NCBI GenBank assembly: GCA_027625915.1
Contig: JANTQA010000026.1
Span: forward strand, 3,720,001-3,784,000
Reading direction: 5' to 3'
Source: Anaeramoeba flamelloides
Taxonomy: Eukaryota; Metamonada; Anaeramoebidae
DNA: 64,000 bases
Below the pieces are notes generated by a model. That model saw nothing but the letters and a program-made list of their open reading frames with translations, searched no databases and had not been told where the DNA came from. Position 1 is the stretch's first letter. Every line of letters starts with the position of its first letter. The translations under genes were made by a program, and so were the position numbers. Shown here piece after piece: positions 46,931 through 58,975 of the stretch.

Positions 46931-47578
46931 CTGGCTTATATATATATATATATATATATATATAATCACAAATATGAAGTTTTTATGTTCATATTAACAG
47001 GCTTTATACTTGTAAGTGACGCATAAAATTCGTTTGTCTGATAGATATATAATCAAAATACAAAAAAATTGGGTAAGTTGAACTAATTTGAAATTAGTAG
47101 AAAAACTAAGTTTTGACCACTTTTCTTCCCACAACTAGTATTTTTTTAAAAAAAAAATAATTCTTTTTCTCAGTATCTAAAGAGTTTATAATTATCAAGA
47201 GTTTTAAACTGAAAACTTACTTTTTTACGTTGTTGTGTTTTTAAAATAGAAAATCAAATTATTTGAATGGTTTTAAATACTAAACATCTCACTATAAATG
47301 GGAAATTGCTAATACCCGTTGTTTTTCAATGCTATTAAGGCAATTATGTTCCCACCAGTATATAATTGTTTTTTTTTTTTTCGATGTTCAACAGTTTTTT
47401 CGTTTGCATTTTTTCACAGTCCGTAACCGAAAAATATGATTTTAAAAGAAAATCGAGGACTTTTTGAAAAAAAAAAAAAAAAAATTAACAAACGAATGAA
47501 ACTAAAAAACATGTAAAAATAATTCGAAAATAGCGATTTTATCAGCAGTGTATGATTTTAAAACGAAAATTGTACTAT

Positions 47579-47713
47579 CAGTTCTTATACTTGGGGCGGT
47601 CATGAGTATCCGATGTAATTTTGTATAAGTCGATTTGGTAATCTTAGTGATTTTAAGAAGAATATCTAAGATTACCAATTGCTAGTGCTTTAATTATGAT
47701 GGATACTATACTG
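47579..47713. ncRNA. Fold-back with nested perfect helices; structured RNA or palindromic relic
   Basis: GGTAATCTTAG (47,637-47,647) pairs perfectly with CTAAGATTACC (47,666-47,676) across 18 nt. AGTATCC (47,605-47,611) pairs with GGATACT (47,701-47,707), and CAGT (47,579-47,582) with ACTG (47,710-47,713). Spacing between helices is near-symmetric (25 and 24 nt), so the whole is an imperfect inverted repeat with arms of about 55 nt. It is less AT-rich than its surroundings and I see no second copy in the window. It matches none of the U snRNAs, SRP RNA or tRNA that I can recall. A worn palindromic element would look the same. Confidence 0.35.
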
Positions 47714-47759
47714 ACAATCGAGAAGATATAACTTATGGTATCCAGTTGAGTTACCACGA

Positions 47760-48545
47760 ACTTGAAAAAACAAAACAAAACTCAAAATTTAAACAAAAAA
47801 CAAGCTAAACAAAACAAAAAAATTTTTTTATTGAATGATCTTGTTTTTCCTTTTCATTTTTACTTTTCGATTTCCCTATAAGTATCCAGTCTCAAAAAAG
47901 TTTTCCATTCTTTTTACTTCTTTTAGATGAATATTTTCTTTTGTTTTTACTTCTTTGCAATGGTTATTTTGGTAAATTTAATGGATCAGATTTTTTTGTT
48001 GTCTTTCATTAAAACACTGGGAAGTGTACATTTCCAATTAATTTGTTTTGTTCTTTAAATTTTTATTTCAATTTCCAAACCATTTTTTAAACAATTCAAA
48101 AAAGAGAAATAAAAAAAAATGATTTTTCAAAAATATCAGTTAAATAACTTTACAAAAAACAAGAAAATCTTTGCACATTTAACATTTCTCATCACTTTTG
48201 GGGGTTTAAAAGGAATTGATCAGTTTTGATCAAGATATTTATATTTTTGTAGCTAAAAATTTTTTGGATTTTTTTTGATCAATAATCAATGAGAAGATTC
48301 TACTCACGAAAACAAAGAAAAAGCTGCTCAATCTTTTAAAAAGATTACCCTATAATCCTCAAAAAATAACCAAAAAGAAAAATGGAAAAAAAAAAGTAAA
48401 GAAACGTATATTGGTGATATATATATATATATATATATTTAATTGATTAAGGATAAAAATTAAAAATGAAAGTTTTAATTTTAGCAAAATCCATTTTTTG
48501 TTTCCTTTAAAGTATGGATGAATTAAATTTGGATTGTAATTATTA
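47760..48545. other. Gene-free AT-rich stretch
   Basis: No exon or element is visible. It contains a TA tract at about 48,417-48,438. Confidence 0.4.
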
Positions 48546-51500
48546 TTATTTATTTGTGTTTAAAATAACAAGGCTGGCCACCACCAACGCTGTTCCTGAT
48601 GTTTTCAAGATTAAATTTAGTTTTGAAATGATTTTGTTTTTCTCTTCTTGTGTTGTTCCAATCATTCTATAATAATAGAAATAAAAGTCAAAATATAAAA
48701 ATAAATAAAAATAAAAAATATTAATAATTATTTAATTTAATATAAAAGGAACTAAAAAAGTAAAAACGTATTAAATGTATAGTATTATGAGAAAGAAAAA
48801 AATTGATGATAGTTTTTATTTTTTTTTTAAAAAAGAAAAACTTTTTTTTTGAAATTTTAAAATGGAATATTTTCTTGAGCTATAACAATAATCAATTATT
48901 TGTTTTTCACAAAACAGTTTTAGTCATTAAGTTTTAAAAATGAAATTGAAAAAATAAAATTTAAAAAATGAAATTGAAAAAATAAAAATGTGGGATTTTT
49001 TTTTTGAATATTCTACTTTCATAGTAAGATGAGAGCTTTAAAAATAGTGATTCTAAAAACTAAAAAAAAAATCATCACTTTCAACTTGAGTAATGTTATA
49101 TTGTGATACAACTGTTTTCAAAAAAGCAAGAAGTATTAAAAAGTCTTGCACATGCAATTTTATTAGATCTTTTAACCAGTTTGGGTTACACTTTATAAAA
49201 CTTTTGTTACTTGCCTTTTTGAAATATATTTAGATGTGTTTTCATTCCTTACACTTAATTTTACATTTTTTGTTTCATTTTAAATAGGAATTTTGAAAAG
49301 TAAAATTGTAAAAATGCTAAAAATACTCCAAAATGGAAAATATTTGAATTTTTTTCAAAAAGTCAAAAATCATTGAAAATAAACTTTTAATGATGTTTGT
49401 TTTGTTTTTATTCTTTAACATTACTAATTATCAATATTTCAGATAAAAATTTAGATTTGATTTTCAAGAACAAAAAAAAAAAATCACATTATTTTTAAAA
49501 TAAATAAAAATAATCCATTATTATTTTTTTTTTTTCAGATTACTTTAACAAAAATAATAGCAAATAGGGAGAAATTCAAGTTTACACAATACACTTTTTT
49601 TAAATATAAAAATTCAAAACGTCTTTTGAATTATGACAATCTAATCTAACCATCTAATTTTAAGGTAAACTCTTTTTCAGTCAAAGGGGGCCAGTTTTAT
49701 TGAAGAAATAGAACATATTCTATGAGTTTAATTCATTATTCTTCTCTTAATAAATTTTTAATTTTTAATCTAAATCATTTTTTCTCATTTAATTGCTTTA
49801 TTTTTTCTTTTTTATTATTCTTTTTCTTTTTCTTTTCTTGATTTCTTTTTTTTAAAAAATTAAATTTGAAAAAAAAAAAAATGTTTACAACTCCAAATCA
49901 GCATTAAGAAAAGTTCAGCTTTGTATGTTCTATTAAAATTCATACATTTACAATTAAAAAATATTATTGTCAACAATTTTAATTTTTGAAAGAAATTGGG
50001 AAATTTTGCATGACAAGTTCCAATTATAAGTGCATAAAAAATATTTTTAACCTTTTTTTTTTTTTTTGAAATATATAAGTTTGTTCAGGCATTTATTTTA
50101 TGATTATCGACTCAAATCCGAAGTTTATTATTTCTCTTATTTCGAACAATCTTAGTTTGGTTGATTCTTAAAAAAAAGTGAATTTTTCATTTTTGGCTGG
50201 GCACCTTTGAGTGAAAAGGAGTTTATTTTAATTCGAAATATTTTTTCAAGCTGTTTTTTTTTGTGTTTTTTTTTTTTGGAATATTTAAAACAGTGCATTT
50301 TAAAACAATACATTTCACAAAAAAAAATTAGATCAGTCACAAATGATTATTGTAGTTATTCTTTTTGTCCACTTTGTTAAATTTTAATGGTTTAGAAAGC
50401 CCATTTACTTTTAAAAAACGATTACCAAGAGTATTAGAGCCATGAAAAAATTTTTTTCAAGATTTTGTAACTTTTGTAATGTTTTTTCATAACATGATAA
50501 AATTAAATCAAAAAAATGAGTTTTTGTACACTGTTTAAGGAGGTAAGTACATTTTTCAAATTTTGAGTGTCACCATTTATGTGAAACTGAATGATCCAAA
50601 TGATTTCTTTAACCCAAATACATTTATATTTTAATAAATACTGGGAGTTGAATATATTCAAGTATAATATTTTTTCGTACCAACTAAAAAATGGAAAATA
50701 AAAAAATGAAAAAGATTGTAATTGAAAAAATAAATAAAAATCATTTATTTCTTAATCTTATCTGTAATATTTGATACAATTACTTATTCTTAATTTGAGT
50801 TTTATTTTTTATTCTTCATGGAAATACTTTTGTTTGTAAAATTTTTGAGAAACAAATTACTTTTTATTTGTAAAGAACTTTGAAAATGAATTTAAAAATC
50901 CATGTTTTCATTTAATTCATCTAATTCTTGATTGGGTTTCAGAAAATAGGATATTTATTGAATTTTTTCTTCAGAAATATAGATTTATTGGACGAATTCA
51001 TTTAATTTTATAATTATTTATTTTCCATTAAAATGAGAACTAAAAATAATTATGAATCTTATTGAAATTTTTTCTTAAAGTTTTCTTTTATTTTGGGTTG
51101 AATCTTTTTTTACAGGTTTTTTGATTCCGAGAATTCAATTCCTCTATTTTAATTTTTGAAATAGTATCCTTTTTTTTGGTTTTGTTTGAGAAAAATATTT
51201 TAAACTAAATTTTGAAAGAAAATTTTTGAAAAAAAATCTTTAGTAGAATAATAATAAATAGTAATGGTGCTTGAAATTCAAGGTTATAAAATTGTTTGGA
51301 TTCATACAAATTAAGAAGATATTGAAAACAAATCTTCAAAAATAGGCCTTAATTGATTGAATTTTTTCATTTTTGATTTCAACAAATTTATTTGGAAATG
51401 TGATCTTTCGTGTTTGGTTAACTAAAAGAAAACAATTGTTTCAAATACACACCTTTTCGGGTCCTTTTTTTTGGTTTACTGTTTGATTAATTTCACTGGT

Positions 51501-54500
51501 TCGTATAAACACATTTCTAGATCCAAAACCAAATTTAATAAAACTCAAAAATTTAAATCAAAAAAAATGTTGAAAAATCGAAAAATTAAACATTCAACTC
51601 TAAATTACTTTGGGTTTGTTTTCTTTTCACAAATAGAGCAGAGAATGATGTTTTGGTTTCAAAGTTTCAATATATAGCGGTACTCAAAAAATATTTTTCA
51701 GTAAAGTTTACTCAATTTTAAGTTTTTCATAATGGTAAAATGTACTTAATTCCTTAAACAACAATTTTTATGATTTAAGATATGTTTTAAAATATTCGAA
51801 TATTTTCGATTTTCGAGTATTTTTGGAATTTTTTCAGGGATTCTTTTGAAAATTGAATTTTAAATTTTTCTCAAAATTTAATAAATATGTTAGTTTCAAT
51901 AATATCAACTAAATTCCAAAAAATTTGGGAATTGACAAAACAATTGAAAGAATAACAATAAAACATCAATTTTCATTCAATTTTGAAATAATTTTGTTTT
52001 TCAATAATTATTTTTCATCATTTTTTTGTCTTGTATGTTTTGTTTTCATTTCTTTTTTTTTCTAGTTACGTAATCTGTTCCATGGGATCTATAAAATTTT
52101 ATCCAATAATTAATTAAGGTTAAGGTTGTAATGAGTAAAATATAAAAATCACATACAAATACTTGATTGTATCATCAACCATTTGATCGATCAATTATTG
52201 TTTGTGAAATTGCAATAAGTTGAACAATATAATTCTTTATTCTACTTGTTTCATCATTTTGAACACTTAAATTTTGATTTTTTTCGTTTTATATTTTTTT
52301 TTCTTTTATTTGATAAAAACTGTTAAATATAAAAACATTATTATTTAGTCACTTAAACATGATTTCATATTATGTTTAGAAAAATACTAAAAAACGAGGG
52401 TTTTTTTAGCCTATTTTTGATTTCCGGTGTGTACAATTTTTTTGGAATGGAGTTTAGTTTAAGAGGCATAGATAAATGGATCATAAATCGTTTTTGTAAA
52501 AATATAATCATTTGTTCTAATTTTTTTTTTGAATATTTTCTGGCTGATATGATTGTTACACAAGTGTAAAAAATGATTTCTTATTTTTTAAAAAAAAATC
52601 AAATAAAGAAAACTTTTCAAAGAAATTTTTCAGCAACTCTTACACTTATTACTGTTGAGAGAAAAATGTTGGACAGAGAAAAATAGTTGGACAGCATTTT
52701 TACTTGGGAACATTACTGAAAATGATTTTGAATTTCAATCGTTTGTGAAATAACTAAAGAAAATAACAATAATCTACTTATTAGAATAAGGATTAAAGTA
52801 ATTCTACTTTTTCAAAACCTTATCTCTTATAATCTAAAGCAAGTTTAAAAATTATCATTTTCAGATTTAATAGTATACTTTACTAGAACTTGGATTTTTG
52901 TTAAAATAGCATGATCTACTTTAGTTATCAACCATTCAAATTAGTATTCTACGCAAACCACAGATTAATGAACTTGTAACACATTTAAACCTGGATTTAT
53001 ATAAAATTCACAAAGTTATCAATAGGATTTGATTTGAAATTTTACTAATGTTCCCAATAAAAAATGGTGTCCAATCATTTTTCTGTGTCCAACATTTTTC
53101 TCTCAACAGTTAGGTTACTTTTTAAAAATTATACTTTTTTCAGGCAAACAGGAGAGATAATTTTTTTAGTTCAAAACCCTTTTCAAAAATCAAAAACTAA
53201 AAGTTTTTAAAAATGTATTAGACAAAAAGATTTGAACAACTTTTAAAGAGCATTTTTAGGATATATTTATTAAAACTTGATTTTTCCCCTTTTTGAAAAG
53301 GGCTTTATTCTATTTTACAGGACTGTTAATTGATAATAATAATAAAGACAAAGGGGATATATTTGAAAATTAGCAAAAGAAAAAAAAATCAAAAATTAGA
53401 AAGAAAAAAAATTTGACTTACTTTGGGATAACTAAACAAAGGATTACTGCTGCTAGCCAAGAAAGTACCACTCTAATAAAAGTAACTTCTAAATAAACTG
53501 AATTGATATTATACAAAATAGCTAAATAGTAATAAATAACTGCACGGGAATTAATAAAAAGTCTGTGAAAAAATAAGGTAGACCAATTAGCTTCTTTAAA
53601 GGTATTTTTGAAAGCTGTTACTGTGTTTTCCTCTGTGTCCTTACCAGAAAAAAAGATTTTTCTTAAGGGCTTGATGGAATCTACTAAAATGATAAAGGGG
53701 AATAAATAAAAAGGAAGAAGCACTTGGTCCAATGAAGTGTAAGTGAAAACATTCATTCTGCAGTTGTTATTAAAATACGCTTGAGCGACAAACCAAGTGG
53801 CCTCTACCACTGCCTGGATCGAGTAAGGGATGAGAACACGAAAAGAGGCTTTCATTACAGCCAAAATTTTTTTTTGTTTTTGGATTGTGTTTTTTTCTTT
53901 TTTAGCGCCAGAGCTGGGTTCTGGATTTAATAATGGTTCATTTTCATCGATTGGATCAAAACCGTTCAGATTGGAATCGATTTCTGGGTCACTTTTATCC
54001 ATGAGGTCTCCTTGGCGCTTGTCATCATCATGGTTGTCCTGTTGGTTTTCGCCATTGATCTCGATATTCTCCTGTTCGGAATTTGTTTCTGATTTATTGT
54101 CATTTCCAGTAATTAAGACGCGAAGCTCCTGTGTACTATCGATTTTGTTGTGTTCATTTATAAGTTGATTGTTCTTCTCGTTTTTGCCGTTTAAAGCATT
54201 TTCGTCATGTTCTACTTCTTCTGTTTCTTCAAATACTTCAACTTGGTTTGTTAATTTCTGGTTATTGGTGCTATTATTTTCGTTTAAATGCGGACGGTTT
54301 TGTTTGGCAGAAAGAGATCTATTGTCAACTAAATTCTTCTTTTCTTTGTGCTCTTCAGAATCATTTTCATCTTGGATTTGCATATTGTTTTTTTTTTTCT
54401 TCTTCTTCTTCTTCTTGCTTGATTGCCTTTCAATGATGCACATCAAGGATCCTGCAATGCCTATTATAATGATGTAAGCAGGGATGGACTGTGTTGATGA

Positions 54501-55008
54501 AGGAGAGCCTGCCATTTTGTTAATAGGCGAAATTAAGAGGCTTGAAGTCAAGGACGCCAGTACCAAAAACAGCAACCCAAGCGGCTCCTTGTACAGCATG
54601 AAGGTTGCCGTGTAGTAAACAATATTGATGGCCCCATTCAAAAAACAGGATCGGCCGATTGAAGAGCAGTTTAAACATGGTGATGGGCCCACCTCTTGGG
54701 CACTCGATCGCTGTGCAGTTTTCTTTTGTGCAAACCACGTCTTTGAATTCAACATCCAATTCCTTATAGCACTGAATGCTCTCGCCGTCATCGTAAATTG
54801 TGCTCACAACGCTTGTCGGCAACGAGTATTCCAGAATACCAAGCAAGATAAAGATCTGTAACGAAGACATAATCGTTACGCCAATCATCATGTGCTTTCG
54901 AGATTTTTTGAAATTCACCCTATTGACACGCTGACCAAAGGTGTCTCCAACCACACTCAATAACTGCGACATTAATAAAATTCCAATGTTTGGCGCTCCT
55001 CTTCCCAT
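48546..55008 (-). CDS. Ten-helix membrane transporter-like protein (DMT-like), two exons, one frame break
   Basis: Exon 1 runs 55008-53422, exon 2 48666-48546; with one frame break allowed for they give about 568 residues. An in-frame TAA lies five codons upstream of the ATG. Five hydrophobic helices (for example IGILLMSQLLSVVG, IGIAGSLMCII) precede a long acidic Asn/Glu/Asp-rich loop starting with poly-Lys. Four more follow, ending LSWLAAVILCLVIP, and exon 2 adds a tenth (SGTALVVASLVILN). A 5+5 plan whose halves end in IGIAGSLM-like helices fits the drug/metabolite transporter superfamily, but no specific family or substrate is recognised. A Cys-rich loop (four Cys) follows helix 2. The reading frame shifts at an A6 run (plus 54,640-54,645; T6 on the coding strand). 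Exon 1 ends AA|GTAAGT, and exon 2 starts after TTATAG in the matching phase. Confidence 0.68.
49670..50222 (+). repeat. Family F repeat, complete copy
   Basis: About 553 bp, from CTCTTTTTCAGTCAAAGGGG to CACCTTTGAGTGAAAAGGAG, which are inverted versions of each other. The interior shares TTGTCAACAATTTTAATTTT and CGAAGTTTATTATTTCTC with the other copies. Confidence 0.7.
50223..51900. other. Gene-free part of the membrane-protein intron
   Basis: AT-rich; some segments (50,600-51,000) resemble 4,790-5,300 (GAATGATCCAAAT, a CTTTTCTCTTTG-like patch), so another old repeat may be present. No exon. Confidence 0.35.
51920..52300 (+). repeat. Family A repeat, highly diverged copy
   Basis: Recognised from TAGTTACGTAATCTGTTCCA and ACCATTTGATCGATCAATTA. 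The ends cannot be fixed. Confidence 0.4.
52652..53109. mobile_element. Family B MITE, copy 3 (PIF/Harbinger-like)
   Basis: 458 bp, the same length as copy 1. Ends are CTGTTGAGAGAAAAATGTTG and its complement, with TTA duplications at 52,649-52,651 and 53,110-53,112. It is uninterrupted and provides the empty site for the family C insertion in copy 2. Confidence 0.88.
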
Positions 55009-55804
55009 TTTGGCTCTCGTTTATTTATAGTAGGTAATAAGATAGGTTTTTTGGCTTGGAGAAAATAATCTTGTTTTTGTCAAGGTTTTCTTCTGAAAAA
55101 AACGAGTAAATCAAAAGAAAAAAAATGATTGGTAAAAGTTTTCCAAAAAAAAAAAAAAAGGGTTTGAATTTTTGATTTTTGCTTTTATTCAAGAGTACTC
55201 TTAATGATTTTGCGTTTGAAAAAGTTGGTTCAACATAACTTTTCTCTTTCTTACATTAATATTTTGTTAAAGATAACAAATAATTATATTTATATGATAA
55301 ATGAGTAAACAATTTACACTTCCTTTTCGACATTTTTCTTTTATAAAAATAAGATATTTTCAGGAATAGATTGGTGTATGTGTGTTCTCTGTTTATTTTG
55401 TTTGGTGCTTTTTTGGTTTTTTTATTGGTACAATTGGGAACTTTGGGAGAACTAAGAATGATTAATGAATCGAAAATTTGAGTTGAAAGATTAAATGAAG
55501 GAATTTTGAATAGAAAAATATTGTTATTCGAATTTTAAATCGGAATAATTTTCACTTCACTTTCTATTTCCCTTTTTAAAACAAAGGACACAAATTACAA
55601 CTGAATTTTTTGGCAAAGAGATCTCGAAAAAGAAAAAATGGATAAGTTAGTGTAAATTTTTTCCAATTTTATAATTCTAATACCAGTATAGAAAATAAAC
55701 CGAACTTTTGAACACATTTATTATCTGAATATCGCTAAAACAAATTCTTTTTGATAAAAGAAAAGTTGTTAAAATAATATGCTATTTTTCAATCATGTGT
55801 AACA
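55009..55804. other. 5' flank of the membrane protein gene
   Basis: AT-rich with no exon. No promoter motif can be supported. Confidence 0.4.
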
Positions 55805-56030
55805 AATTTTTAGTTCAATTTCCATTTTTATCAACATCTTCGAACTGTTTCTTATCAAAAAAATAAGGATATAGAATATTTTGATGAATAACTAATTTTA
55901 CAGAGTTTCTTAACACTTGACTTCATAAAATGTTTTATACAAAGCTAGAGTATAATAATTTCAAAAAGGAAAATCTAGTAAAAAAATTCCAAACATAAAT
56001 TACCTTTTATCAGTTTACTATTTTTCTACA
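55805..56030 (+). repeat. Family L repeat, copy 2
   Basis: Aligns with 19,310-19,560 through TTTTTAGTTCAATTTCCATT, AGAATATTTTGA and AACTAATTTTACA. Not coding. Confidence 0.5.
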
Positions 56031-57226
56031 ATGCATAACAAAAAAGTTTTTAAAAATAAGTGTTAAAGAAGAAAGACTTGTGTAGGATAATTTTTTAATT
56101 GTCATTTAGAATAACTTTTTGTTGAAACTTTGATAAAACTAAATTATTAACTTTATCAGAGAACTTTAAAGTTTTGGTTCCTTACTTTTTATTGTTGTTT
56201 TTTTGGTTTTAAATAAAATAATTTTGCAAATAATTAATAAAAAGTCTACTTTCAATTATGAAAAGATTTAAAATTGTATTTTAAGCACCTAGTAATTATT
56301 TGTGGTCTTGGGACATATTCAAATAGTGTTTAACTTGTCTGAAAAAGGAGATTTTGAAAATTGCACTTCTTTTGGCTGACTAAATTTAAGTGATTAGATA
56401 CTATTATTTTTTTTTTTTGACCAATTTCTAAATAAGGATTCCTTATCTAGAAATAAGTTTAATATTGAAAATAAACAGGGACTTCAAATCTAAGTAATTG
56501 GTAAAAAAATTTTCTTAATTCCCATTAAATTTATCTAAAAACAATTTAATAGAGATTAGTCCCTTAACAATAAAAAAAAAATCATCATCAGATCTTATTT
56601 GTAAAAATTTCAATAAAAAAAAAAAAAAAAAAAAAAAACAACAAGAGTATTTCATTAGAATAAAAAGCAAATAAAAAAAATGTATCAAATCTTGAATACT
56701 TCAGTTACAAATATCCAATATTTGGAAAAAAAAATCAAATATTTTCTTTTTTAAATATTTACAAAGGCTCGAATTTCATTCAATTTGCAAAATATTGTTT
56801 TCTATTAGTGTTAAAATCACTTTAATTTAATTATGTCTATTTTTTCTATATTTTGTAAATCATCCACATTTGACAAAGTAAGGTTGTTGTCAATATTCTT
56901 TAAAATAAAAATAACTCATTTTAAAAAAAAAAAAAACAATTTTTTCAGATCTCTAAAAAGTTCACCAAATTGAGACACATCGAAACGTGGACAGTTATAT
57001 TGAAAATAATAATTAAGAACAATTCAAAGTTCAAAATTGAGTATCTCTTTTTGGTGCATTTTTCTCAAATATCATTCTTTTTCATTGTTGATATTTATAT
57101 CTTGATCTATCCCTAAGTCACATGTTGAATGTTTTTTGATTGTTACTCTATCATTATAAAAATTACTAAAAATTTTTTTTTGAATTTTAAATAATTAATA
57201 TAGGCTTGAATGTTTCAACCGTTAAG

Positions 57227-57258
<32 letters not shown>

Positions 57259-57715
57259 AGTTATTTATAACATTCCTAGTTTTTCCTTTTAGAGAGTATT
57301 TTTAAAGAATTCCTACACGGACAATAAGACTTCTTTTTTCAAAAATAAAATAGATTATTTTAAAAAAATAATTCGAAAATATGATAAATTTTAAACGTTT
57401 CCAAAATAGGGAAAATGTATCAAAATTTTAAAAACAATAATTAATTTATAAAAAAGGTCTTTAAAAGTAAATTTAGTATTCTTTTAATCTGATTTCACAT
57501 TAATTGTTTTAATTTCAATATGTGCCCCTTTTTTTATTTTTTTTTATTAAATTGCTACTTAATTGTTCTTGAATATTTAGTTTATATAATTTACTATTTT
57601 CATAAAAAAAAAGCTTTTTTTTTATCCAGTTTTAATCTTCATTCAAGTTGATAAAATATCAATATAATAATATTTGTTTTGTTTATAATACTATTTTGGA
57701 TTGATTATATAGAAA
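56031..57715. other. Gene-free AT-rich stretch
   Basis: No exon, RNA or complete element. It has an A25 run near 56,614 and a TA tract at 57,229-57,252. Confidence 0.4.
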
Positions 57716-58090
57716 AACTAAAATTCAAAATTTTCCACATGGTTAAAATAGTTCAAACAATCACAAGAACAATATTTCATTTAAATTGGAAATGAATTTT
57801 GATTTTTGTAATATATGAAAAATATTTTTTGTCTTTTCGTTTTTTGATTTCATTTTTTAATTTAAATTATGTAACTTGTTTTGGTAGATCAAAAAAATGT
57901 TTGAACAATTGCTATTATGTTAAAATTGGGTTCTTCTATTTTTGAAATACCCAAATAAAACTACTCCATGGTATCTAACCATTTGATCGGTCAATGTTTT
58001 CAATAAAATTTAACAAATTTGTAAATGCATTTATTTTTTTTTTCTTATCTAAAATTTTAAACATTGATAATTTATTAATATTAATAATTT
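57716..58090 (+). repeat. Family A repeat, interrupted by a family D element
   Basis: Starts CTAAAATTCAAAATTTTCCA and shares GGAAATGAATTTTGATTTTT and ATCTAACCATTTGATCGGTC with other copies. A short family D element begins at 58,091, after the region matching TTAATATTAATAATT. Confidence 0.65.
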
Positions 58091-58303
58091 GAGGTTTTGA
58101 TGATAACTTGTTTTAATTCACGATAAAGTGACAAAAATCGCGATTACTTTTTAATCGCGATATTTTAGCATTTATCACGATTTTATAATAATTATAGCGA
58201 TTTTATAGAATTTCGTGATTTTCTGCTTTATCGCGATTTGATGAAAATTATCGCGATTTTTATAACTTTATCGTGAATTATAGCATGTTATCATCAAAAT
58301 ATC
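58091..58303. mobile_element. Family D TIR element, short form
   Basis: 213 bp, starting GAGGTTTTGATGATAACTTG and ending with the complement of the same TIR (two mismatches near the tip). It has the same subterminal ATCGCGAT motifs (four intact, several degenerate) but lacks the 0.9-kb interior of the copy at 3,450, so it is a deletion derivative. Confidence 0.8.
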
Positions 58304-58776
58304 AATTAATTTATGAAATTAAATTTGACTTAATTTTCATTTTTCTCACATTTAAAATTTAATAGCTTGTTACTAACAACCATAAAAAAAAAAAAAAAAA
58401 AAAAATCATTACAAAGTCAGTCAAAGTTAACTGAGGTCATCAATGTAAATAACAATTTTTTTGTTAGCACATAGATGAAGAACTGCAAAAATTAAAAAAA
58501 AAAAAAAATCTCTAGGTTTTTTATTTTAGAAATAAAGTTACATAATAAACATTATTATACACAAAAAAATTGAAAAGGGTTTTCAAATTTATTAGATATT
58601 AATAGTAATCGAAAAAAAAAATGAAAATTTTCAGTAGTATTGTTTTCATTTTTAATTATAAAATTTTTGAAATGTTTATTTGACTTAGTAGAGAGATTTT
58701 ATTAATTTATTTATTTTTTTTTTTTTAATCCACTCAAAAGAATCTTAATTTTCACTTTTAATATAAAATCATTTAT

Positions 58777-58975
58777 AATCAGTCCCACTTTAAAAGTACA
58801 ATCTTTCAGCAGAATTTAAATTACAAAAAAAAGTCAAGAATTAAGGAACTTATTTGGCAATTTTTTTTTTACACACAATTAATTAGAGCAGAATGTGAAT
58901 TTTGGACTTTAATTTTAGAATTTTTTTGTGTCTTAAATTTCATTCAATATATTTGTCTTAAAAGTGGAACTGGTT
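58777..58975. mobile_element. Family C MITE, degenerate copy
   Basis: About 199 bp, recognised from CAGTCCCACTTTAAAAGTAC and CTTAAAAGTGGAACTGGT. The arms have lost most AAGGCAC motifs. Confidence 0.5.

Larger units (their letters stand above)
48667..53421 (-). other. 4.8-kb intron of the membrane protein gene
   Basis: Bounded by a consensus GTAAGT donor and an ATTATTATAG acceptor whose phase fits. It contains family F (49,670), a diverged family A copy (about 51,920) and a family B MITE (52,652). The 48,546 exon is the only coding-like segment found downstream, which is the main support for this intron. An alternative tiny last exon at 53,310-53,322 is possible but weak. Confidence 0.55.

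Noticed and set aside
46637-46969. 110-residue minus-strand frame
   Set aside because: It is a TA microsatellite plus the purine tract of a family E copy.
47735-47760. A-box-like TAACTCAACTGGAT on the minus strand
   Set aside because: No B-box within tRNA distance and no acceptor-stem pairing, so not a tRNA gene.
53310-53322. Tiny alternative last exon of the membrane protein (PVK and stop)
   Set aside because: An acceptor exists in the right phase, but 13 nt of sequence carries little evidence and would leave nine helices. The 48,546 exon explains an otherwise orphan coding island.
53830-54477. Plus-strand Ser/Phe-rich frames
   Set aside because: They are antisense to the acidic Asn/Glu loop of the membrane protein gene, which has the coherent codon pattern.
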